NCBI RefSeq assembly: GCF_009363555.1
Contig: NZ_CP045377.1
Span: 1 to 64,000, forward strand
Reading direction: 5' to 3'
Length of the DNA stretch: 64,000 nt
Source of the DNA: Sulfitobacter sp. THAF37
GTDB taxonomy: Bacteria; Pseudomonadota; Alphaproteobacteria; Rhodobacterales; Rhodobacteraceae
Shown here piece by piece: positions 17,320 to 30,596 of the stretch; position 1 is the first letter of the stretch; the number at the start of each line of letters is the position of its first letter. Under the pieces are notes generated by a model. That model was not told the origin of the DNA. It ran no database searches and saw nothing but the letters and a program-made list of their open reading frames with translations. The position numbers and the translations under genes were made by a program.

Positions 17320-18185
17320 ACAAGACAGTCAATCAAAAAGCCTGGTTTCTCGTCCTGCCGGTGCTGATCCTGGTGGCCTTCTCTGCCGTGATCCCGCTGA
17401 TGACGGTGGTCAACTATTCGGTTCAGGACACCTTCGGGCAGAACGAATTCTTCTGGGCGGGCCTTGAGTGGTTCGAGGAAATGCTCGACAGCGACCGCAT
17501 GTGGTCCGCCCTCAGCCGGCAACTGATCTTTTCCGGCGTGATCCTGGCGATCGAGATTCCGCTGGGTATCTTTGTGGCGCTGAACATGCCGAAAAGCGGC
17601 TTCTGGTCCAGTTTCTGCCTGGTGCTGATGTCGTTGCCGCTGCTGATCCCGTGGAACGTCGTCGGCACGATCTGGCAGATCTTCGGCCGGGTGGACATCG
17701 GTCTGCTGGGGTACACGCTGGACGCTTTGGGCATTTCCTACAACTACACCCAGGACACCATTGCCGCATGGGCCACCATCGTCGTGATGGACGTCTGGCA
17801 CTGGACATCGCTGGTGGCGCTGCTGGCGTTTGCCGGGCTGAAGTCGATCCCCGATGCCTATTATCAGGCGGCCAAGATCGACCAGGCCAGCCGCTGGGCC
17901 GTGTTCCGCTTTATCGAACTGCCCAAGATGGCAGGCGTTCTGATGATCGCGATCCTGCTGCGCTTCATGGACAGTTTCATGATCTATACGGAGCCGTTCG
18001 TCGTCACCGGCGGCGGGCCGGGCAACGCCACAACCCTGCTGTCCATCGACCTGGTGAAAATGGCGCTGGGGCAGTTCGACCTCGGCCCTGCCGCCGCGTT
18101 CTCGCTGATGTATTTCCTCGTGATCCTGCTGATCTCGTGGGTGTTCTACACGGTGATGACCACCCTCGACGCGAAGGAGAGCTGA
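17316..18185 (+). CDS. glpP: Glycerol ABC transporter permease GlpP
   Basis: The 289-residue MalF-type permease has six hydrophobic segments and an EAA-like loop YYQAAKIDQASRWAVFRFI (about residues 185-203) that contacts the ATPases. It pairs with GlpQ in the membrane to import glycerol or glycerol-3-phosphate delivered by GlpV. Translation is coupled to glpT by a four-base overlap. Confidence 0.9.
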   Translation: MNKTVNQKAWFLVLPVLILVAFSAVIPLMTVVNYSVQDTFGQNEFFWAGLEWFEEMLDSDRMWSALSRQLIFSGVILAIEIPLGIFVALNMPKSGFWSSFCLVLMSLPLLIPWNVVGTIWQIFGRVDIGLLGYTLDALGISYNYTQDTIAAWATIVVMDVWHWTSLVALLAFAGLKSIPDAYYQAAKIDQASRWAVFRFIELPKMAGVLMIAILLRFMDSFMIYTEPFVVTGGGPGNATTLLSIDLVKMALGQFDLGPAAAFSLMYFLVILLISWVFYTVMTTLDAKES

Positions 18186-18233
18186 CCAGATGCGCAAGCT
18201 AAGCCTCACCGCCGCCACCAAGGGAGCGTGCAC

Positions 18234-19123
<890 letters not shown>

Positions 19124-19124
<1 letters not shown>

Positions 19125-19450
19125 TGCAGAAAACACTGATATCGCTGGCTGTTCTGGGGGCGCTGGCGTCCACCGCATCGGCTCAGAACATCGTCGTACC
19201 GGGCAACCGCGGCCCGACCGACACCGGCTGTCTGATCAAGGGGCTGGACCCCAATGGCGACGGTTTTCTGGCGCTGCGCACGGGTCCCGGCAGCAAGTAC
19301 CAGCAGATCGGCAGCCTCTATAACGGCGATGCTGCATTCGTCTACGGCGGCCAGGGCAACTGGCTTTACGTCGAGAACGGCGCCAGGAACGGCAAGGCGG
19401 TGAAGTTCCGCGGCTGGATCTACGACGCATGGTGCGAGTTCTACCCGTGA
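19124..19450 (+). CDS. Secreted small SH3-domain protein inside the glp operon
   Basis: The 108-residue precursor has a clear signal peptide (residues 1-21, ending ASTASA) and a mature domain of about 87 residues. The segment FLALRTGPGSKYQQIGSLYNG is typical of bacterial SH3b domains, followed by VYGGQGNWLYV. Two cysteines (in GCLIKG and AWCEFYP) could form a disulfide in the periplasm. The start overlaps the glpQ stop (TGATG) and the end overlaps a micro-ORF (GTGA), so it is truly part of the operon. SH3b domains often bind peptidoglycan. Its role in glycerol uptake is unknown, and it is not a standard member of the operon. Confidence 0.8.
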
Positions 19451-19566
19451 CCCCGCGCAAACTGACATATACGGCCCCTGCGCTGATCCTTTCGCCTGCC
19501 ATCCCGGCGTCGGCGCAGGGCGGAATGGCGCGCGGTCGCATCGACGTCTCGAATGGAGGGACCTGA
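19447..19566 (+). CDS. 39-codon micro-ORF with signal-peptide-like N-terminus
   Basis: A GTG overlapping the previous stop (GTGA) opens a 39-codon frame ending two bases before the glpU start. Its N-terminal half is a basic start plus a hydrophobic stretch ending IPASAQG, much like a signal peptide with an ASA cleavage site, leaving a mature tail of only about 17 residues. The ribosome site for glpU (GGAGGG) lies in its last codons. It may be a real secreted micropeptide, a coupling device or the remnant of a larger gene. No homology is recognised. Confidence 0.35.
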   Translation: MTPRKLTYTAPALILSPAIPASAQGGMARGRIDVSNGGT

Positions 19567-19568
19567 AC

Positions 19569-19841
19569 ATGGACTGGATGGCTTGGACATGGCCGACCGC
19601 GATCTTCTTCATCATCATCGCGTCGCTGCTGATCACCTTCACCTTTCTCGCTATCAAGTTTCCCGAAACGCCGCGCCGTGGCGTTCTGGGCATGGAGACG
19701 ACGCGCGGCGATCGTCTTTTCATCACACTTCTGGGCAGCGCCTTTATCAATCTGGCATGGCTCGGAATTGTCGGGGCAAACCAGCCGTATGCCCTGATTG
19801 TCTGCCTTGTCTATGCAGCGGCGGTGTTTCGCTGGGTCTAG
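19569..19841 (+). CDS. glpU: GlpU-like small membrane protein (DUF2160)
   Basis: The 90-residue protein has an N-terminal hydrophobic segment, a polar loop with KFPETPRRGVLGMETTRGDRLF, and two further hydrophobic segments, matching the DUF2160/GlpU proteins found between permease and binding-protein genes in alphaproteobacterial glycerol operons. Location and size agree with glpU; its function is undefined, perhaps in transporter assembly. GGAGGG lies upstream of the ATG. Confidence 0.85.
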   Translation: MDWMAWTWPTAIFFIIIASLLITFTFLAIKFPETPRRGVLGMETTRGDRLFITLLGSAFINLAWLGIVGANQPYALIVCLVYAAAVFRWV

Positions 19842-19919
19842 ACAATGTGGTTCGACCGCCGCCGGGCTGTCGTCCGGCTGCATAAGATCAAGCGTAGTTT
19901 CGAAAACTGGGAGGAAAAG

Positions 19920-21641
19920 ATGAAACTCAATCTGAAATCAAGTACCGCCGTTGTGCTGGCACTTGGCATGTTCAGTGGTCCGGCTTTTGCCGACATGGAC
20001 GCGGCCAAGGCATTCCTGGACGAGGAAATCGGCGATATGTCGGCGCTCAGCCGTGCAGATCAGGAAGCGGAGATGCAATGGTTCATCGACGCGGCAGAGC
20101 CTTATCAGGGCATGTCGATCAACGTCGTGTCGGAAACCATCACCACCCATACCTACGAAAGCCAGGTGCTGGCACCCGCCTTTACCGCGATCACCGGGAT
20201 CCAGGTCACGCACGACCTGATCGGCGAAGGCGACGTGGTCGAAAAGCTTCAGACGCAGATGCAGTCGGGCGAAAACGTCTATGATGCCTATATCAACGAC
20301 TCCGACCTGATCGGCACGCATTGGCGCTATCAGCAGGTGCGCAACCTGACCGACTGGATGGCGGGCGAAGGCGCGGACGTGACCAACCCCGGCCTGGACC
20401 TGGCCGACTTCATCGGCACCGATTTCACCACGGCGCCGGATGGCAAGCTGTACCAGCTGCCAGACCAGCAGTTCGCGAACCTCTACTGGTTCCGCTACGA
20501 CTGGTTCAACGACGACAAGAACAAGGCCGACTTCCAGGAGGCTTACGGCTATGAACTGGGCGTTCCGGTCAACTGGTCGGCCTACGAGGACATCGCCGAA
20601 TTCTTCACCGGGCGCGACCTGAGCCACATGGGTGTCGACGGCGAAGTCTTTGGCAACATGGACTACGGCAAGAAGGACCCGTCGCTGGGCTGGCGCTATA
20701 CCGACGCCTGGCTGTCGATGGCCGGTGCCGGATCCAAGGGCGAGCCGAACGGCCTGCCGGTGGACGAATGGGGCATCCGGGTGAACGACCAGTCGCAGCC
20801 CGTCGGGTCCTGCGTGGCCCGTGGCGGCGCGACCAACGGCCCCGCGGCGGTCTATGCCGTGACCAAGGCCATCGAGTGGCTGGAAAAGTACACGCCCCCG
20901 GCAGCCGCGGGCATGACCTTCTCCGAAGCCGGCCCGATCCCGGCGCAGGGTAACGTCGCCCAGCAGATGTTCTGGTACACGGCTTTCACCGCCGATACCG
21001 TCAAGGAAGGTCTGCCCGTGATGAACGAGGACGGCACGCCCAAATGGCGCATGGCCCCCTCGCCGCACGGCGTATACTGGGAAGAGGGCACCAAGATCGG
21101 GTATCAGGACGTGGGGTCGTGGACGTTGATGAAATCGACGCCCGTGGACCGCGCGCAGGCGGCATGGCTCTATGCGCAGTTCGTCACCTCCAAGACCGTG
21201 GACGTGAAGAAGTCCCATGTCGGCCTGACCTTCATCCGTGAATCCACCATCCAGCACGAAAGCTTCACCGAACGTGCGGACAAGCTGGGCGGTCTGGTCG
21301 AGTTCTACCGCTCGCCCGCCCGTGTGGCATGGTCGCCCACCGGCACCAACGTCCCGGACTACCCCAAGCTGGCGCAGCTTTGGTGGCAGAACATCGGTGA
21401 CGCCATGTCCGGTGCCAAGACCCCGCAAGAGGCGCTTGATGCCCTTTGCGCGGATCAGGAGCGGGTGATGGAGCGTCTGGAACGCGCAGGCGTGCAGGGC
21501 GACATCGGACCGAAGCTGAACGAGGAAAGGGACCCGCAGGAGTGGCTGTCGATGGAAGGCTCGCCCAAGGCGAAGCTGGAAAACGAGGACGAAGAGCCCA
21601 AGACCATCTCCTACGATGAGCTGATCAAGTCCTGGGAATAA
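19920..21641 (+). CDS. glpV: Glycerol ABC transporter periplasmic binding protein GlpV
   Basis: The 573-residue precursor has a signal peptide (residues 1-23, ending GPAFA) and a long extracytoplasmic solute-binding domain, larger than the usual 400-450 residues of sugar-binding proteins but normal for GlpV. It would capture glycerol or glycerol-3-phosphate in the periplasm for GlpPQ-ST. The ATG follows GGGAGG. A near-perfect hairpin lies between it and glpK, consistent with separate control of the abundance of this protein. Confidence 0.9.
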   Translation: MKLNLKSSTAVVLALGMFSGPAFADMDAAKAFLDEEIGDMSALSRADQEAEMQWFIDAAEPYQGMSINVVSETITTHTYESQVLAPAFTAITGIQVTHDLIGEGDVVEKLQTQMQSGENVYDAYINDSDLIGTHWRYQQVRNLTDWMAGEGADVTNPGLDLADFIGTDFTTAPDGKLYQLPDQQFANLYWFRYDWFNDDKNKADFQEAYGYELGVPVNWSAYEDIAEFFTGRDLSHMGVDGEVFGNMDYGKKDPSLGWRYTDAWLSMAGAGSKGEPNGLPVDEWGIRVNDQSQPVGSCVARGGATNGPAAVYAVTKAIEWLEKYTPPAAAGMTFSEAGPIPAQGNVAQQMFWYTAFTADTVKEGLPVMNEDGTPKWRMAPSPHGVYWEEGTKIGYQDVGSWTLMKSTPVDRAQAAWLYAQFVTSKTVDVKKSHVGLTFIRESTIQHESFTERADKLGGLVEFYRSPARVAWSPTGTNVPDYPKLAQLWWQNIGDAMSGAKTPQEALDALCADQERVMERLERAGVQGDIGPKLNEERDPQEWLSMEGSPKAKLENEDEEPKTISYDELIKSWE

Positions 21642-21661
21642 GTCCCCATCATGATACCTGT

Positions 21662-21683
21662 ATGGGGGGCGCAGGCCCCCCAT
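21662..21683 (+). terminator. Perfect hairpin between glpV and glpK
   Basis: ATGGGGGGC and GCCCCCCAT form a perfect 9-bp stem around a GCAG loop, 20 bp after the glpV stop. No T-run follows. It probably stabilises the 3' end of the glpV message or causes partial termination, so that the binding protein exceeds GlpK. Confidence 0.6.
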
Positions 21684-21719
21684 GCCATTTCAAAGACTTT
21701 CCAATCTGCCGGACACGAT

Positions 21720-23207
21720 ATGAAATACGTTCTTTCCATCGACCAGGGCACCACATCCTCCCGCGCGATCCTGTTTGACGAAGGCCTGAACCTCCACGCC
21801 ACCGCGCAAGAGGAGTTTCCCCAGATCTTTCCGCAATCGGGCTGGGTCGAACATGACCCCCGCGACCTCTGGGCGTCGACCGCCGGAACCTGCCGTCAGG
21901 TCATCGAACGGGCCGGGATCGACGCAAAGGATATCGTCTCCATCGGCATCACCAATCAGCGTGAAACCACTGTCGTCTGGAACCGCAGGACCGGCGAACC
22001 GGTGCATAATGCCATCGTCTGGCAGGACCGCCGCACCGGCGACTTCTGCCGCACCCTGCGCGAGGCAGGCCATGCCGAGATGTTCGCGGACCGCACCGGA
22101 CTGCTGCTGGACCCCTATTTTTCGGCGACCAAGCTGAAATGGATCCTCGACAACGCCGAGGGCGCGCGCGACGCCGCCGCAAGGGGCGAGCTGCTGTTCG
22201 GCACGGTCGATACCTATCTGATCTGGAAGCTGACCGGTGGTGCTGCGCATGTGACAGACGCCACCAACGCGGCGCGCACCATGCTCTATGACATTCGCAA
22301 AGGCCGGTGGAGCCAGACGATCTGCGACCTGTTCGACATCCCCATGAACATGCTGCCCGAGGTGCGTGACAGCGCCGCCACCTTTGGCGAGACGCGCAGC
22401 GACCTTTTCGGGCGGCCCATTCCGATCCTGGGCGTCGCGGGCGATCAGCAGGCCGCGACCATCGGTCAGGCCTGTTTTGAGCCGGGGATGCTGAAATCCA
22501 CCTATGGCACCGGATGTTTCGCCCTGCTGAACACCGGCGATACCCCGGTGCGGTCGCAAAACCGGCTGCTGACCACCATCGCCTACCAGCTCGACGGCAA
22601 GCCGACCTATGCGCTGGAGGGGTCGATCTTTGTGGCCGGGGCGGTCGTGCAATGGCTGCGCGACGGGCTGAAGATCATTCGCGAAGCCTCCGAGACGCAA
22701 CCGATGGCCGAGACCGCCGACCCTGCGCAGGACGTTGTGCTGGTTCCGGCCTTCACCGGTCTCGGCGCGCCCTATTGGAACCCGGACTGCCGTGGCGCGG
22801 TCTTTGGCCTGTCGCGCAATTCCGGGCCAAAGGAACTGGCCAAGGCGGCGCTGGAAAGCGTGGGCTATCAGACCCGCGATCTGCTCGAAGCGATGCACGC
22901 CGACTGGACCGGGCAGGGGGCCGATCCGGTCCTGCGTGTCGACGGCGGGATGAGCGCCTCGGACTGGGCGATGCAGTTCCTGTCCGACATCATCGACGCC
23001 CCCGTCGACCGTCCGCAGGTGCTGGAGACCACGGCGCTTGGCGTTGCCTGGCTGGCGGGGATGAAAGCGGGCGTGCTGCCCGACCGCGATGCCTTTGCCA
23101 AGGGTTGGGCGCTGGACCGGCAGTTCGAGCCGTCGATGGACCCGGCGACCCGGGACCGCAAGTACGCCAACTGGAAGCGTGCGATCAATGCGACGCTGGC
23201 CTATTGA
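21720..23207 (+). CDS. glpK: Glycerol kinase
   Basis: The 495-residue FGGY-family kinase phosphorylates glycerol with ATP to glycerol-3-phosphate in the cytoplasm. It opens with [16 protein letters not shown] (phosphate-binding loop) and contains [16 protein letters not shown] and the second nucleotide-binding region GVAGDQQAA. Full-length compared with E. coli GlpK. It lies after glpV in the same direction, so the operon covers glycerol as well as glycerol-3-phosphate. Confidence 0.96.
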   Translation: MKYVLSIDQGTTSSRAILFDEGLNLHATAQEEFPQIFPQSGWVEHDPRDLWASTAGTCRQVIERAGIDAKDIVSIGITNQRETTVVWNRRTGEPVHNAIVWQDRRTGDFCRTLREAGHAEMFADRTGLLLDPYFSATKLKWILDNAEGARDAAARGELLFGTVDTYLIWKLTGGAAHVTDATNAARTMLYDIRKGRWSQTICDLFDIPMNMLPEVRDSAATFGETRSDLFGRPIPILGVAGDQQAATIGQACFEPGMLKSTYGTGCFALLNTGDTPVRSQNRLLTTIAYQLDGKPTYALEGSIFVAGAVVQWLRDGLKIIREASETQPMAETADPAQDVVLVPAFTGLGAPYWNPDCRGAVFGLSRNSGPKELAKAALESVGYQTRDLLEAMHADWTGQGADPVLRVDGGMSASDWAMQFLSDIIDAPVDRPQVLETTALGVAWLAGMKAGVLPDRDAFAKGWALDRQFEPSMDPATRDRKYANWKRAINATLAY

Positions 23208-23209
23208 AG

Positions 23210-24361
23210 GTGACGTCAGCGGCACGGCACTTCGCCATTTCCTGCCCGACGGCGGTGCATTTCGGCACCGGGCGTTCGGCGGATCTGCCCGACCTGCTGG
23301 GGCCGGGGTCCGCGCGGATCCTGTTCGTTCAGGGCGGCAGCGGTCGGGCGGCGGCACCGGTTCTGGCCACGCTGCGCCGCGCGGGTTATGACATCACCGT
23401 GATCTCCTGCGGGGGCGAGCCGGGGATCGGCGACGTCAATGCGGCGCTGGCTGGGCTCGACCCGCCGACCCATGTCATCGCATGCGGCGGCGGCGCGGTC
23501 CTGGACATGGGCAAGGCGCTGGCGGCACTGGCCGAACACGGCCTGACCCTGCCAGAGGATTTCGCCGATCTGCCGCCGCTGCCCGCGCGGCGCGACATCT
23601 CCCTGATCGCGCTGCCCACCACCGCCGGGACCGGGGCGGAGGTGACAGCCAACGCCGTGATCGACGTGCCCGCGAAAGGCGCCAAGATCAGTCTTCGGGG
23701 GGCGGCGCTGATCCCCGACATCGCCGTGGTCGATCCTGCGCTTGCGCAATCGGCCCCTGCGTCCGTCACGCTCGCCTCCGGTCTCGACGCCGTGACCCAG
23801 GTCATCGAAAGCTACACCTCCAACGCCGCAACCCCGTTCACCACGGCACTGTGCGGCCCGGCGATCCCGCTGGGCCTGCGGGCGTTGCGCGGGGTCGTCG
23901 ATGCGGCGGACGACCCCACCGCGTGGGAGGACATGTGCTGGACCAGCCTGTCCAGCGGCCTCGCGCTGGCAAACTCCGGGCTGGGCGCGGCGCATGGTCT
24001 GGCCTCTGTCCTCGGGGCGCGACTGGGTGCCCCGCACGGTGCGCTTTGCGGCAGGCTTCTGGTGCCGACCCTTCGGACGAACCTTGCACACGCCGACGCG
24101 GTGCCCGAGGTACGGGACCGGATCAGGTATTGCATCGCGGCAATCGACGCGGCGTTTCCTCCTGCGGCAGGCATGGGTCCGCTGTCCGGGTTCGAGCAGT
24201 GGATGAACGACCGGGGGCTGCCCCGGTTGTCGGCGCATGGGCTGGCGCTCGGTCACATCGAAGATCTGGCCGCACAGGGCAGCGCCGCGTCCTCAAGCCG
24301 CAAGAACGCTGTGCCACTGCCCGCCGAAGGCTACGTCGCAATCCTGTCGGACGCCTTTTAG
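23210..24361 (+). CDS. Iron-containing alcohol dehydrogenase family protein
   Basis: The 383-residue protein has the group III (iron-activated) alcohol dehydrogenase fold: an N-terminal NAD(P)-binding domain with CGGGAVLDMGKALA (about residues 89-102) and LPTTAGTGAEVTANAV, and a C-terminal helical domain with candidate metal ligands (SGLDAVTQVIESY; NSGLGAAHGLA; PHGALCG). Start is GTG 23210, two bases after the glpK stop, hence probably translationally coupled. The family includes glycerol, butanol and maleylacetate reductases, and the context suggests a C3 polyol or related alcohol. This is inference. Confidence 0.82.
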   Translation: MTSAARHFAISCPTAVHFGTGRSADLPDLLGPGSARILFVQGGSGRAAAPVLATLRRAGYDITVISCGGEPGIGDVNAALAGLDPPTHVIACGGGAVLDMGKALAALAEHGLTLPEDFADLPPLPARRDISLIALPTTAGTGAEVTANAVIDVPAKGAKISLRGAALIPDIAVVDPALAQSAPASVTLASGLDAVTQVIESYTSNAATPFTTALCGPAIPLGLRALRGVVDAADDPTAWEDMCWTSLSSGLALANSGLGAAHGLASVLGARLGAPHGALCGRLLVPTLRTNLAHADAVPEVRDRIRYCIAAIDAAFPPAAGMGPLSGFEQWMNDRGLPRLSAHGLALGHIEDLAAQGSAASSSRKNAVPLPAEGYVAILSDAF

Positions 24362-24394
24362 GTCGGCCGCGCGGCGCCAGACGGCGGGCGCGGG

Positions 24395-26470
24395 TCACTG
24401 CTTGGGCAGGGCCCAGGCGATCACCTCGTCGCCCACAGGGGTTTCCATGAAATGGTGGCCCATGGCCGTCACCATGACATACTGGCGCCCGTCCACCTCG
24501 TAGGTGATGGGGTTGGCCTGACCACCGGCGGGCAGCACGGTGGACCACAGGGTCTCTCCCGTTTCGATGTCGATGGCGCGGAACAGGTTATCCGTCGCGG
24601 CGGCGATGAACACCAGACCACCCGCCGTCACCACCGAGCCGCCGTTGTTCGGCGTGCCGATGTCGAAGGGCAGCATCGACGGAATGCCGAACGGTCCGTT
24701 GCGGCGCGCGGTGCCCAGCGGGCGGTCCCACAAGGTCTTTCCGGTCGCAAGGTCGATGGCCCGTATCCCGCCATATGGCGGACGGGTGCAGGGCACGCCG
24801 GTCACGTCGTTGCGCCAGCCCGCATTCACATTGATGCCATAGGGCGATCCGGCCTGCGGATCGGCGGCGCCTTCCGCTTTCGCGCCGGTCTTGCCCCCGG
24901 CCTGCTGTTCGTTGATCGGCTGCGAGGTGACTTCGTCCCGCGGCACAAGCCGGTTGTAGTTGGGCACATCGTTGTAATTGGCCACGATGATCCCGCGATC
25001 GGTGTCCACCGCGACCGACCCCCAGTCGGACCCGCCATTGTAGCCCGGATACTGGATCCAGGGTCGTTCAGTCGAAGGCGGGGTGAAAAAGCCATCGTAG
25101 TTGGCCCGCTGGTACTGAATGCGGCACCACAGCTGGTCGATGGGGGTGAAACCCCACATGTCCTTTTCCTCCAGCCGGGGCTTTCGCAATGTGTGCCATT
25201 CGCTGACCGGTTGCGTATCCGAAATGAAGTCTGGTTCGACCTCGCCTTTCGGAAGATCGGTCAGTTCCCCCACCGGGGTCAGTGGCGCGCCCGTCTCGCG
25301 GTTAAGGATGTAGATGTCGCCCTGCTTGGACGGCAGCAGCACCGCAGGCGTCCCCTCGTAGTCCAGCAATGTCGCCTGTGAGCCGAGGTCGTAATCCCAG
25401 ACATCGTGCCGCACGGTCTGGAAATGCCAGACAGGCTCGCCCGTGGTGGCATCGAGCGCCACCAGCGACGACGCATATTCGCTCTCTGCGTCGGACCGGT
25501 TGGAGCCGTAATAGTCGACCGAGGAATTGCCCATCGGCAGGTAGACATATCCAAGCTCCTCGTCGGCGACAGCCGTGGTCCACATGTTCGGCGTGCCGCG
25601 GGTATACACCTCGCCCTCGGGCGGGCCGTTGCGGTTCTGCTCCGGCGCGGCAAGGTCCCATGCCCAGGCCAGTTCGCCTGTCACCGCGTCGTAGCCCCGG
25701 ATCACGCCCGAAGGCGCGTCTTCGGCCTGGCCGTCCTTGACCTGCGCCCCGGTCACGATGACCCCGCGCACGATGGCCGGGGGGGCGGTGACGGCATACC
25801 AGCCCGGAACGCGTTCGCCGATACCCTGCCAAAGATCGACGGTGCCATTCTCGCCGAAGCCCTCGCAGGGGCTGCCGGTGGCAAGGTCCACCGCGATCAG
25901 CTTGGCATCCAGCGTCCCCTGGATCACGCGGGTTGCGCAGGGATCGTCGTCGCCGGCGTCGGGATCGGTGTAGACCGACACGCCCCGGCAGGTGGCGCCA
26001 TAGGGGATCGCCTCGTTCGGGACGCCGGGGTCGTAACGCCAGTTTTCTTCTCCGGTGGCCGCATCGACCGATATGAGGATGTTCATCGCGGAACACATCA
26101 CCAGATCGTCGCCGATCTTCAGCGGTGTGACCTCGGGCGAATATTTTCCTTCCGCCGTGCCCTCCGGCAGGTCGCCGGTGTGAAAGGTAAAGACTTCTTC
26201 CAGTTGCGCGACGTTTTCAGGGGTGATCTGGTTCAGCGGGGAATACCGCGTGGCCTGCGCGTCTCCGCCCCAGAAGGGCCAGTCCGCGCCGACCTCCCGC
26301 TGTGGCCGCGCGGCCCTGTCGTCGTCTGCTGCCCCCGAGGGTGGCAGCTGGTCCGACTGTTCGACTGTCGCGGGTGGCGTGGCGGGATCGGGCGACTGAG
26401 CCTGCTGCGCATGCAGCGAAAGCGCGCCGACCAGCAAGGCGATAAGGGCGGAAGAGATAAGACGCATCAT
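24395..26470 (-). CDS. PQQ-dependent polyol/glucose-type dehydrogenase, large subunit
   Basis: The 691-residue protein starts with a signal sequence (about residues 1-23) and an acidic, proline-rich stretch. The eight-bladed quinoprotein propeller follows, beginning WPFWGGDAQATRYSPLNQI (about residue 67) and containing repeated DATTGE/DLATGK blade motifs. It resembles membrane glucose/quinate dehydrogenases but lacks their five N-terminal membrane helices. A small separate membrane protein is encoded immediately upstream, as in sorbitol/glycerol dehydrogenase SldBA. It would oxidise a polyol in the periplasm and reduce ubiquinone. The start overlaps the anchor-subunit stop. No PQQ-synthesis genes are in the window. 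Confidence 0.88.
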   Translation of the reverse strand: MMRLISSALIALLVGALSLHAQQAQSPDPATPPATVEQSDQLPPSGAADDDRAARPQREVGADWPFWGGDAQATRYSPLNQITPENVAQLEEVFTFHTGDLPEGTAEGKYSPEVTPLKIGDDLVMCSAMNILISVDAATGEENWRYDPGVPNEAIPYGATCRGVSVYTDPDAGDDDPCATRVIQGTLDAKLIAVDLATGSPCEGFGENGTVDLWQGIGERVPGWYAVTAPPAIVRGVIVTGAQVKDGQAEDAPSGVIRGYDAVTGELAWAWDLAAPEQNRNGPPEGEVYTRGTPNMWTTAVADEELGYVYLPMGNSSVDYYGSNRSDAESEYASSLVALDATTGEPVWHFQTVRHDVWDYDLGSQATLLDYEGTPAVLLPSKQGDIYILNRETGAPLTPVGELTDLPKGEVEPDFISDTQPVSEWHTLRKPRLEEKDMWGFTPIDQLWCRIQYQRANYDGFFTPPSTERPWIQYPGYNGGSDWGSVAVDTDRGIIVANYNDVPNYNRLVPRDEVTSQPINEQQAGGKTGAKAEGAADPQAGSPYGINVNAGWRNDVTGVPCTRPPYGGIRAIDLATGKTLWDRPLGTARRNGPFGIPSMLPFDIGTPNNGGSVVTAGGLVFIAAATDNLFRAIDIETGETLWSTVLPAGGQANPITYEVDGRQYVMVTAMGHHFMETPVGDEVIAWALPKQ

Positions 26471-26865
26471 GTGGAACCTGCCGATGTGAATGTCTTGGAA
26501 GCGTGGCGCGACAGCGCGGGAATGCACAGCAGTACGAAGATGAGGATCAATGTGGGTGCCACGAGGCGCGGCACCTGCGCCCACCAGTCGGTCCCGACCT
26601 CCCACCACGCCCAGATCACGGTGCCGATCCAGACCGCGAGATAGACCCAGACCGCCCCCATCATGTACCGGTTAAGCAGGACACCGGTCACAAACAGACC
26701 CAGGCCAGCCAACCCGTAATACCAGCTTCCACCGAGCAGGATGAGCCACGTCCCCAGGCAAAAGATCAGCGCCCCGAGCAGGATGCTGATCCAACCTAAT
26801 ATCTTGACCCCCCAGACGGTCCTGTGACGGTCCGGATGATTGGGCAAAGCTGTCGTGTCTGGCAT
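26467..26865 (-). CDS. Small membrane-anchor subunit of the PQQ dehydrogenase
   Basis: The 132-residue protein has about five hydrophobic segments (from VWGVKILGWISILLGALIF to LVAPTLILIFVLLCIPAL). It corresponds to the N-terminal membrane domain of membrane glucose dehydrogenase, encoded here as a separate gene in the manner of SldB. It would anchor the large subunit and provide the quinone site. GGAGG lies four bases before ATG 26865. The stop overlaps the large-subunit start. Wide divergence from thiC across a 449-bp space. Confidence 0.8.
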   Translation of the reverse strand: MPDTTALPNHPDRHRTVWGVKILGWISILLGALIFCLGTWLILLGGSWYYGLAGLGLFVTGVLLNRYMMGAVWVYLAVWIGTVIWAWWEVGTDWWAQVPRLVAPTLILIFVLLCIPALSRHASKTFTSAGST

Positions 26866-27100
26866 GAAACCTCCAATGACATGGAAGAGGTTGGGGCGGG
26901 GATTCAATTATCCTCGTGAGCAGAACGATCTCTCATCGGCATCCGTTCCATGCCGAACAGGTTTTTTCCACTTCCGGCATCAGCGCATTGTCGCTCAGGC
27001 CGACATCGGCCCGCCGAAAGAAGCAGCGGGAAGGCAAGGCGCACAAGCCTCCCGTCCGGCTGCCGTTGACAAACCCGGTGTCCCCGGCGCAGTCTGGCCC

Positions 27101-29913
<2,813 letters not shown>

Positions 29914-29917
<4 letters not shown>

Positions 29918-30552
29918 GGCGATGTCCTGACCTCTCGCTCTACCTCGTGCTCGATCCCGGCCTTTGCGCCGGGGTCGGCATGGTGGAAACCGCCCGCGCC
30001 GCCGTGGCGGGCGGGGCGACAGCGGTGCAACTGCGGGACAAGACGGCAGACACCGCGCAGATGATCGAGACGGGTCGCGCGCTGAAGACCGCGCTGGCGG
30101 GGACCGGCGCGGTGCTGATCGTGAACGATGATGTAGAGACCGCCGTCGCCATCGGGGCTGACGGGCTGCACATCGGGCAGGGCGACATGGCGGTGGCCGA
30201 GGCGCGCGCGCGGATCGGCGCGGCGATGCTGCTGGGGCTGTCGGTCGAGACACCCGCGCTGGCCGCCGCCGCCAATCCGGCGCTGGTCGATTACATCGGC
30301 GCGGGGCCGGTCTTTGCCACGCGGTCGAAGCTCGATCACAAAACGCCAGTGGGCTTTGACGGGTTGGCGGCGCAGGTCGCGGCCAGCCCCGTGCCCGCCG
30401 TGGCCATCGGCGGGCTGAAGGCCCACCATGTGGCGCAGGCCTTCAGCGCAGGCGCTCAGGGCGTCGCCGTGGTGTCCGCGATCTGCGGCCAGCCCGACCC
30501 CGAAGCCGCCGCGCGTACCCTGAGGCAGAGGATCGACCGCCAACCGGCGTGA
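29914..30552 (+). CDS. thiE: Thiamine-phosphate synthase
   Basis: The 212-residue TIM-barrel enzyme joins HMP diphosphate and thiazole phosphate to thiamine phosphate. Motifs: AVQLRDKTADT (pyrophosphate-binding arginine and lysine), LIVNDDVETAVAIGADGLHIGQGD and the C-terminal GVAVVSAI. Start is GTG 29914, overlapping the thiM stop. The segment usually GP(I/V)FPTxTK reads GPVFATRSK. Last gene of the first TPP-controlled operon; a hairpin follows. Confidence 0.94.
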
Positions 30553-30566
30553 ACAGGGCGTAGAGG

Positions 30567-30586
30567 CGGGCGGCGAAAGCCGCCCG
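30567..30586. terminator. Bidirectional hairpin between thiE and the GNAT gene
   Basis: CGGGCGGC and GCCGCCCG form a perfect 8-bp stem with a GAAA tetraloop in the 44-bp gap between two convergent genes. Very stable and well placed to terminate both, although no T-run follows on either strand. Confidence 0.7.
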
Positions 30587-30596
30587 ACCGTGCGGG

